Assembly (NCBI GenBank): GCA_039621445.1
Contig: CP154955.1
Location: 31,007,471 to 31,071,470, forward strand
DNA length: 64,000 bases
Direction: 5' to 3'
From: Euglena gracilis
Taxonomy: Eukaryota; Euglenida; Euglenophyceae; Euglenales
This document shows positions 56,426-64,000 of this stretch, piece after piece (the stretch's first letter is position 1; each line of letters opens with the position of its first letter). The translations under genes and the position numbers were made by a program. Below the pieces are notes generated by a model, which searched no databases, was not told the origin of the DNA, and saw only the letters and a list, made by a program, of their open reading frames with translations.

Positions 56426-58645
56426 CCCGGACCCGACACATTGGCGGGACCCAAACCAAAATAATACAAAAAATAAACCGGCGCATGAGTGAGGCCCTGC
56501 GGATGGCGGCTGTTGTGCAGACCCTCAACCGTTCAGCTGGAGACTCCAAACAAGGCGGCACCAGGGTGGGGTTCGGACCGCCTCCCTCCCCCTTTAAAGA
56601 TTTTGCGAAGCACCGGAAACAAAAATTGGGACAAAAAAAATCCAAACATCGTGTTTTTTTTCGGTATGTTTGGCACTTTTTTTTTTTTTTAGAAATTAAA
56701 CAAAACATACACCAAAAAGTAACCTCTCTGGCCGCCGGAAAAAAAATATTTTTCTTTTGGTTCTGGGGGTCCCGGACCTCCCCCTCCTCCCAGGTCCCAA
56801 GGGGGGGAAGGGGGGGTGGTATAGACCCCCTCCCATGCGTTCAAAGCCAACGCTCACTTAACACCATGAATTCTGAACGGGGGCTGGCTGGAAAAAGGTG
56901 CTGGCTGGACCCACCCCCCAGGGGGGTCCAGCCAGCTAGGAGCTGGACCCGGAGGGCATCCGAAAAGCTTAAAAAAAAAGCCCAAATTCAGCTGGGTTAG
57001 CATTTTCAGCCAAAAAAATGCCATTTTGGACACCTTCCCCCAAAATTTTCAGCACTTTGTGCCAATTTTTTTTCGGTCCAGCCCAGCCCAGCTTCGCTGG
57101 GCTGGGCTGGACCGAAAAAAATTTGGCAGCTTCGCTGGGCTGGACCCAACTTTGTTTTAGTGGATCACCGGGGGTCCGCAGCCCAGCTAGGAAAAAACGT
57201 GCTTCCTAAATGCACCCCCCCCCCCCCGGGTAGGGTTCCTCTGGCTTAACAAAACCCCTGCTTAACACCTTGGGTGGCACGCTGAAAACCGCATTGGTCG
57301 GACATTATTGGTAAAAGGTGCACCTCGTGAGGTCTGTGTTTGGCGGCGTAAGTTGCCCAACTAAAGGTTGACGTGGAGGACTGTTTCAACCCCAAAAGCA
57401 GCACCAAAAGCCCTGCAAATTTTCCGGTTTCGGTGTTGACTTAAAATTTTCCAGGGATCTGGGTGGTGTGGCAGGGGAAGAGGGAATCCCCTTCTTGTGG
57501 AAATGGACAAAAATGCCCTTATACATACATATGTGTATGTATCCCAGTTTTGGCATCGGAGGAAGCAAATTTCCGCTTCCTACATTTTTTTTTGGGGGGG
57601 AGCAGTTCTCCGCTTCCCCCACCTCATGTCACACTGGTCTGACAATCAAGCACCTGACAGTCTGACACAGTCCAAAACAAACTCTCTCCTCCCATAAGCC
57701 GAACGTACGAGGGAGTTTCCAGTTTCCAGCCTTAGATGCCAAGGTGCTCCGAGGAAAAGGATTCCCGCTTCCTTTATGCAAGTTCAGCTTGGGAGGAGAG
57801 GCTCTCTGCCACACCACGGCAACGCCAATTGATGGTGGGAGGACCCGCATAAGAGGAAACGGAAACTGGTTTCCTCGGCGATTTGCACAATTAGCTGAAA
57901 GGGTCCCAAAATGTCACTCTCCCATCGAGCCGGAACCCACCATCCACCATGTGCAGCAACCCGGCGTTATTGAAGCCACACAGGACTTCAAAACCATCAC
58001 ATCGACATCCAGCTCTCTATAAAACGGCTCCAACCCCTACCGCCCCGCCCCCTGCATCGTTCTTAACCCTATCCCTATCTGTACCTGGATCGGGTTGGGC
58101 ATGTTCTAGATGCTGACAGTCACAGCACAAACTTAGCAGGTGACCACTGCAGCACCGTTTTCAAGTGTGCGAACCAACCAGTTGGAAGCAGGTTCCAGCT
58201 TCCTGCCCTTACGCTTGACCACTCTTGCCTTCCCACACCGGGAATTTGAAACTGGCAAGAGGCTCGTACCCCCCCCATTTCGGGTCACTATACATGCGCC
58301 TCAAAATGCAGCAGAACCGGGCAGTGATGAAGCGTTTCTACGTTTCACCAATATTTGGGCACCTGTTGCTGATTTCGACTTTCGATCAAAAAGTTAGCTC
58401 CCTTTTCGCTCATTTTGGCCTCTTATAGAAGTCCCTCACAAAAAGCCAAACTTCCCCCAAACGGCGCAAAAACGAAACTATCTAGAAATAGCTGAAAAAA
58501 TGTAGGGGGTTGGAGGAAGCGGTTTCCGCTTTCTGTTCCACTTCAAACTGCCAAAAGTTTTGGGCAACTTCCGCCGCCAGAGAATGTCCTGTGCCAATGT
58601 CTCTTTTTGTTTACCCCATCAATCATTCCATTGATTTCAGGAAAA
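56426..58645. other. Intergenic DNA with hairpins and short palindromes
   Basis: No gene recognised. It contains an inverted repeat CTGGCTGGACCC with GGGTCCAGCCAG (about 56901-56936), the perfect hairpin at 57061-57128, and GGAAGC-type palindromes listed separately. Confidence 0.5.
57061..57128. repeat. Near-perfect 32-bp-arm hairpin with TTCG loop
   Basis: The arms (57061-57092 and 57097-57128) pair with about one mismatch around TTCG at 57093-57096. The inner stem is CCCAGCCCAGC with GCTGGGCTGGG. TTCG closing a C-G pair is an exceptionally stable RNA tetraloop. Part of the right arm is repeated at 57128-57146. Confidence 0.85.
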
Positions 58646-61600
58646 CTAGTGAAAATGGGATTGTCCGCTTGCCAGATGCCACGTGGCATGTGGCAAGCGG
58701 ACTTCAGGTATACATTTGAAATTATCCAAATGGGAATTGTCAGAATTTGTTACATGGATTTCCATTCGCAATTTCGGATTTCCATCACCAGCGCCTGTGC
58801 GGAATTCCAGCCGAGCAGCTCGCGGCACAGTGTCCTTCAGCATGCACGACACGTGGTGGTGGAACGGCCGGAATTGCGTGCCGTACCGCATGCTGAGGTC
58901 CACGAACTCCGCAATGCACTCGTACTCCAGTCCCTGCTGGGGCGGGGGGGGGGTCCCCAAACCCAAACCTGATGAGACTGTTGTGTGCGCACAACGACAA
59001 AATTGAGAAAGAGTTAGTGCACATGGGTATCCGGGACAAGGATGGGAGGATGTTCCATACGGAAGGTGCCAGCACCGTCGAATGCAATACCGCCAACTGC
59101 TACACGGGTAAATGCAAAACTGCTAAATCTCCCAGCCAAGGCCTGGCCAGGGGGCACCCGGTCGTAGCCCCGGAACAGGGCCGGGTTGAACAGCAGCCCG
59201 CGGGCGGCCATGACGCCGTGGACCTGCGTGGCGGCGTGGAAGCGGGTGGCGTCCGCCAGCGTGAACACGTCGCCGTTGTGGACCACGGGCACGTCCACCG
59301 CCTGCCGGGGGTGCGCCGTCCCCCATATCACTGCAAATGCCCCGCAAAGCTTCAAACCATCGGATGGCATGCATTTAATCACAAATCCGGTTGGCGGTGG
59401 GAAGGGGGGCAAATCAAAGTGGCCAAGGTACCCCCATCAGAAGAAATGTGCCATGCGATAACTTCTGGGTCTGGCTGGCTAGCGTTTCCGGCGTAGGCCA
59501 CGACGGCGCCGAGGCCGAAAAAGGTTGGCCTTTGCGCCGGTTGGTCCGATGGCCGTTGCCAGCGGTCATTTGGTTGCACTCGCAACTGCTGACCGCAGCC
59601 AGCAAAGGGTCAGTCTTTTTTGGTGACCCCAATGAATTTCCACATGGAAAATGCAACTCGACCATACAACTGCTTAAGGACCCAGGCTAGCCACACTGGT
59701 TTGCCATTTTGCTAGACCTGAAAAAACACCACCTGGACCTCCAACAGGGGGGTCCCCCAACTGAAAAAAAAATTCCTTCAGCGCTGTGTGCCGAGGTGGA
59801 AACGAGGTTTTTGGCGCATTTTTTTCGGCTGACTTTGTTCAAAAAAAACCCCAAAAAAGGCGAAAAGTGGGCGTTTTTTTGGCAAGTTCTGGGGTCCAAA
59901 AAGATTTCAGCACATCGCACTGGTCAATGGAAATTTTTCTTCCACTCGTTGCCCTGCTAGCGGACCCCTCCCCCCGAGGGGTGCTGCGAACCCTAAAGCA
60001 GAAGTCTGAACTTGGCAGATACCAACCATTGCTCCGAAACATTCGTTTGCTTCAACCCGGATGCCCCAGAGGTCGCCTTGCCCAGTGCCTGACCCCCCAC
60101 CCTATTGAGAGGCTGTTTGGGTTCACCAAATAATTGGCGCTGAGGGGCGGTGCAGGGGGACCAGCCGGACCACCGCCAGGGTTCGATATAAGGAGGGGGG
60201 GGTGGTCCCCCCCCCCTGCGGGCCAGGAGAGGGGGGGGGTGGGGGGGACACCCCCTCCCCCACCTAAACAGTGGCGCGGTCCGGGTGACCGATTTTCCGC
60301 CCGGTGCAAAGCGCCGGGCCGAAAATTTTTGACCCCCCAAAATGACCAAAGGTGCCATTTTGGGCACTTTTTCGGCAAAAATTTGCCAAAAATGCAAAAA
60401 AATTTCGGCACGAAGCGCCGGAGGAAAAAAAATTGACCCTTTTTGGGGGGGTCCCGGGACCCCACCCCCCCCCCTCGGTGGGTCGCGACCCCCTTGCAGG
60501 TGGGGGGGTCCGGACCCCCCCTGCGGGCCAGGAGGGGGGGGGGGGTGGGGGGACACCCCCCACCTAAACCATATACGCCCTCCTTATATCGAAACCTGAC
60601 CACCGCCTCGTCCACCGCCACGGAGGACCGCTGGCCCACGGTGCGGCCGTGCACCGTCAGCCACGCCGCCCCGGCCGCCGCCATCTGCCGGGCGAAGTCC
60701 ACCGTGGCCGCCTCCGTCTCCCGCACCCGCATCTTGACGGTGCACGGGAGGTCCGCCCGCCCGCAGGCTGCGGCGGGCACACGGTGGATGGCCCGCCCCA
60801 CACACTACCTATCAGCCAGCAACGATTTCACGGTTTATGTTGGCCACCCAGAAAAACAGCGGAAGACCTGTTAGGTTTTGGGCCAAATGGAGTCGAAATG
60901 GCTGTACTCTGCGAGGAGATGTTTGAAAGAACTTGGCATGCCCTCTCCAAAAGAAATGTCAGGATCGTGCCATTGCTTAGTGACCCCGGGGGGGGGGGGG
61001 GGGGGGGCACTTTCCACTCTGAAAAAACCAGTCAGTCACTTTTCCCAAAAAAACCAGTCAGTCACTTTACCCCCCCCCCCCCCGGGGGATGGGCCACTCT
61101 TCAGGAGGCAATGAAAATGTGCCAAAAAGTCTCAAAAATCCAAAAAAAATTCCGGCGCCTTCGGCGCTGGGCCAGCCACTTTTCATTTTCGGGCCAACCC
61201 CACCCCTGGGGAGGGGGGGGCTCTTGGCCAAAAAAAAAAAACCAGTCAGTCACCCTTGCCGGGGGTGGGGTGAGAGAGGTGTTAAGCAATGGTATGGTCA
61301 GGATTTCGCAGGTGCACGTGCACGCACGCACGCACGCACGCAAACACACACACACACACACAAACCACAAATAGAAATAGTTGGCACCAGCCTGAGCCGG
61401 CCTGGTTAACCACCTGGCGCACCATGTCCTGCACCAGCTCTGGACGGGCCATCAGCGCGCCACCCACACCCTCCTTCAGCGCCCACCGCTGCGGGCAGCC
61501 GCAGTTCAGGTCCACGGCGTCGCAGTACGGCCGCACGAGCACTGCCGCCCGGCCGAGCTGCACCGGCTCCGGTGCCGCGAACTGCACCACCAGCGGGCCC

Positions 61601-61805
61601 TCCCCGACCTCCGTCGCGAGCTCCGCATCCCGGGCCTGTGGCGACTTGACGAAGCAGTCCGCGAGAATCATGTGCGTGTGCTGGCGGAGGCCCCGCCTGG
61701 AGTCGGGGGGGGGGGGGTTGAGTGAGCGTTTGAATGTGCAAGCGTCAATGCGCACGCGCGCGCGTGTGGGTGGGTGTGCGTGTGCGTGTGCCCGCGCATC
61801 TCTCA

Positions 61806-61840
<35 letters not shown>

Positions 61841-62725
61841 TATGTGTGTATGTGTATGTGTGTGGGTGTGGTGTGTGTGTGTGTGTGTGACAGGTGTTTC
61901 ACGCTCAAAAACGATTCCTGGCTCCCCCCAGCACCTCCCCTCAAAAAAACGCCACAACACCAACGTCCGCTCGCATCCTTTGCACGGCGTGGGCATGCAG
62001 TCCTGATCGACTTTTTGCGTTCTGGCGCATGTGCGAGGTCCCGTTCAGGAGATGTCTACACCCCAGGCGGCAACAGGGGGACGCACAAAGCCCAATGGCG
62101 GTGCCTCGCAGCCGCAGCACAGCAAATGCTACCAAAACTTATATTGCATCTGGCGGTGGCCGTGGCTGGTAACATTCAGGTGAGCGGCAGGTGTTGCGCA
62201 GCGGGGGTTGGGGAGGGCTGGTTGTTCTAGTTCTGGGGGTTTGCCTTCCTCCTTTCGCCCCTGCCAGCATTGTGTTGTGTTGCCTTGAATTGTGCCTCGC
62301 TTGGAAAATGTCAAACGTATCTTGTTGAATGATGATGAGAATAACAACAGTTGCAGCAGCACATTCACATCGGATAAAGGGGTGGTTCATATACAAAAAA
62401 AAGCAGGGGAAGCGCCAGAATGAGGAAAAAATGCAATGGGTTTTTTAAAAGACAATTCTTCCTACAAGTTCACCCTTTTAAACAGGATGGGCCAAGGTGG
62501 CGGTGTTTTGGCGAGGTCGGTGCTCGCTGAAGGGAGGCTTAAAGAGGCAAAACAAAGACGCAGTTCCTCAAAGGCGGGCAGGGGGGAAGCGCCCCCACGG
62601 GCGGCGCACAGCTTGCGGAACGGCAGGCGGGAGTAGCGGACCATCGGCGCCTGCACCGCGGTCAGCCCCGGCGCCCGCAGCAGCCCCGGCACGTCGTACG
62701 GCCGGGGCCCCGCCGGGGCGGCCAT
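58646..62725 (-). CDS. DUS4: tRNA-dihydrouridine synthase, DUS4 type, five exons
   Basis: Reduces uridine in the tRNA D-loop using FMN. Minus-strand exons: 62725-62599 (VQAPMVRYSRLPFRKLC), 61696-61414 (MILADCFVKSPQARD, VDLNCGCPQRWALKEG with the catalytic Cys), 60767-60601 (CTVKMRVRETEAATVDFARQ, AAWLTVHGRT), 59301-59158 (VPVVHNGDVFTLADATRF, GVMAARGLLFNPALFRGYDR) and 58933 to a stop at 58646 (LEYECIAEFVDLSMRYGTQF). Exon 3-4 and 4-5 joins are GT-AG and keep frame; the 1-2 and 2-3 joins are approximate because phases do not agree at the obvious sites. Total is near 335 residues, fitting DUS4 homologues. APMVRYS, NCGCPQ, VHGRT and NGD are the family's FMN and substrate motifs. The last 50 codons are not conserved and may be intron. 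Confidence 0.85.
60178..60597. mobile_element. Intronic inverted-repeat insertion 3
   Basis: 420 bp in DUS4 intron 59302-60600. GACCACCGCC flanks both ends (60168-60177 and 60598-60607). Terminal inverted repeats of 20 bp match AGGNTTCGATATAAGGAGGG (left AGGG, right AGGT). Internal direct repeats (CCCCTGCGGGCCAGGAG and CCCACCTAAAC) occur near each end. The exon-proximal duplication supplies the GT of the splice donor. Confidence 0.8.
60966..61296. mobile_element. Intronic inverted-repeat insertion 2
   Basis: 331 bp in DUS4 intron 60768-61413. GTCAGGAT flanks both ends (60958-60965 and 61297-61304). Inverted ends share CCATTGCTTA. The left end continues GTGACCCC and the right end reads GAGGTGTTAAG, as in the insertion at 51567-51886. 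AAAACCAGTCAGTCAC is repeated three times inside. Confidence 0.75.
61320..61890. repeat. CA, CGCA, TCTC and GT microsatellites in DUS4 introns
   Basis: GCACGCACGC and CACA tracts at 61318-61365 (intron) and CTCTCT/GTGTGT/GTATGT tracts at 61790-61890 (intron 1). The coding exon 61414-61696 lies between them. Confidence 0.9.
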
Positions 62726-63599
62726 CCCTGCGGTGGGCGGGGGGAGAGGCAGGCAGCGAGGAGAGCGTCGCGGGCCCCTAAGGCCTCCCCTGAACAGCAG
62801 CCCTGCAGCCCTCTGGGACTGGGTTCGGACGGGTGGCCATAATCCCCCCCCTAAACTCCCCCACCTAAACAGTGGCACAGCCTGGGGGACCTTTTTTTTG
62901 GCGTTATTCTGATTCTTGCGTCGAAAATGGGTCCCAATGGCGATGTCCTGCCCCCAAAAACCGTCTTTTTCGAACACCGATGGATAATGGTTGACGTTTT
63001 TTTTAATCTGAGCAATTAGTTCTGTAAGAAAATACACAAGGCTTTCATTCTGCCTGGTGCTCTGCCACTGAAATAAGCCCCCTGATGTCTCAGGTAACAG
63101 ACAGGTCCCAATAGGACAGGCAATCAGTGGTCAGTGGGTACAGAGGGTCGAGGACAGTTTCCTGGGCGGTCCGGGTTGGACCAAAAATATTCCTTTGATC
63201 CCCCGGTGACAAAAAAAATTCCTTTTCCATAGAAAAAAGTTCGAAATTATTATACCCCGGAAAATGTCTTTTTTTATTAAAAAAAAAATCCAAGAAGAAT
63301 CCAAAAAAAATTTTCTTAGGAGACAGGTCAGGGTAGGAGACATGTCCTATGAGGGCAGGTCAGCGGGTACAGTAGGACAATTTCCCTTGGAGGGTGGTCA
63401 TGCCCGAGAATAATCCAGACACTTGTTTAAAATCTCCGGGGGGGGGCTGTATTTCGATGGGGGCCATATTCATTGGGGTGGGGATAAATGATGCAAGACA
63501 TTTCTCAGGCACGGGGGTTATGCCACCTCCCCCCTTGTCCAATGACAGGAGGTTGACAAATCAGCAACGTTCGTCTCCGACCAGGGGGGGGTTATGGAG
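62726..63599. other. Upstream DNA of DUS4
   Basis: Includes a CCCACCTAAACAGTGGC segment near 62859 related to the intronic insertion at 60178-60597. The rest has A/T runs and no gene. Confidence 0.45.
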
Positions 63600-63790
63600 G
63601 ATGGACCGTAGTAGGAGGATATCGATCCTCCTCGAACGTCGTTCGAGGTGGTTCGAGATCCTCCTCAAATGCCGTTCGAGGTCATTCGAGGAGGATCAAT
63701 ATCCTCCTCGAATGTCGTTCGAGGTCGTTCGAGAGGATCAATATCCTCCTCGAACGTCGTTCGAGGTCGCTCAACATCCTCCTCCATACA
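63600..63790. repeat. Tandem CGAACGTCGTTCG palindromic repeat
   Basis: About four imperfect units of roughly 45 bp containing GGATCAATATCCTCCTCGAA and TGTCGTTCGAGGTCGTTCGA. It is open in more than one frame (minus strand repeats ERPRTTFEEDID). Confidence 0.85.
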
Positions 63791-64000
63791 TACATTCAAC
63801 CGTTGCGGAACTTGTGACTGAAACTGACCCCCTTCTAACAACCTCATAAATTCTCCCGGTGTTGAAATAATTTTGAATAAAAATATTTATGAATCAGTGC
63901 ATTCCTGCGTAAGAAAACACATGGTTTTTTTAGAAATGCGTGGAAAATTTCCCCCTACAGGGTACCAGTTACCCCAAAGAGTCTAGGGCTAATACACATG
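63791..64000. other. Unassigned window end
   Basis: AT-rich DNA with no visible feature. Confidence 0.3.

Noticed and set aside
59690-59990. Fourth intronic insertion in DUS4 (GCTAG near both ends)
   Set aside because: No matching target duplication or convincing inverted ends could be found by eye.
63600-63790. CRISPR-like array
   Set aside because: The repeat is tandem without unique spacers, and the genome context is eukaryotic.

Overview
The window is eukaryotic nuclear DNA dominated by retrotransposons. Two spliced, GC-rich housekeeping genes with GT-AG introns (a cyclophilin and a tRNA-dihydrouridine synthase of the DUS4 type) lie on the minus strand of the right quarter. The mixture of a Ty3/gypsy chromovirus, tyrosine-recombinase (DIRS-type) retrotransposons, long CA/TG tracts and intron-located inverted-repeat insertions fits a protist or alga. 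I cannot name the organism from sequence alone.

Left part, 1-24039. Two minus-strand copies of one Ty3/gypsy chromovirus. Copy 1 (15074 down to beyond the left edge) has a 5' LTR, a tandemly repeated primer-binding site, a very long gag, protease, RT, RNase H and an integrase ending in a chromodomain. Downstream of integrase, where env would sit, come two further same-strand ORFs. The second runs from 3573 off the window edge as an uninterrupted frame of at least 1191 codons. Copy 1 interrupts a DIRS element whose remainder is at 15075-16800. Copy 2 (16986-24039) is bounded by a 6-bp target duplication, has an intact gag, and is deleted from mid-RT to inside its 3' LTR.

Middle, 24040-36261. 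Unassigned DNA; a DIRS element that is internally deleted and split by an inversion whose breakpoints carry inverted copies of a tRNA-like repeat; a G-rich tandem region; a decayed gag of a different LTR element with paired zinc knuckles and no pol; and three mosaic repeats assembled pairwise from modules Y, X and Z.

DIRS cluster, 36262-50325. Element B, an inverted fragment F, elements C and D, and extra terminal repeats stand almost end to end. D is best preserved: ORF1 with Gly-His-Gly-Gly-Gln repeats, RT-RNase H, tyrosine recombinase, inverted termini and an internal complementary region. A, B, C and E are decayed.

Right part, 50326-64000. Cyclophilin (exons between 50517 and 54429) and DUS4 (58646-62725), both minus strand. 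Introns of both genes contain insertions with terminal inverted repeats and 8-10 bp target duplications, resembling introners or MITEs. The intervening DNA holds unidentified possible exons, strong hairpins and clusters of short palindromes. Two motifs tie the host and element DNA together: dense short inverted repeats, and a dispersed CGAACGNCNTTCG repeat.
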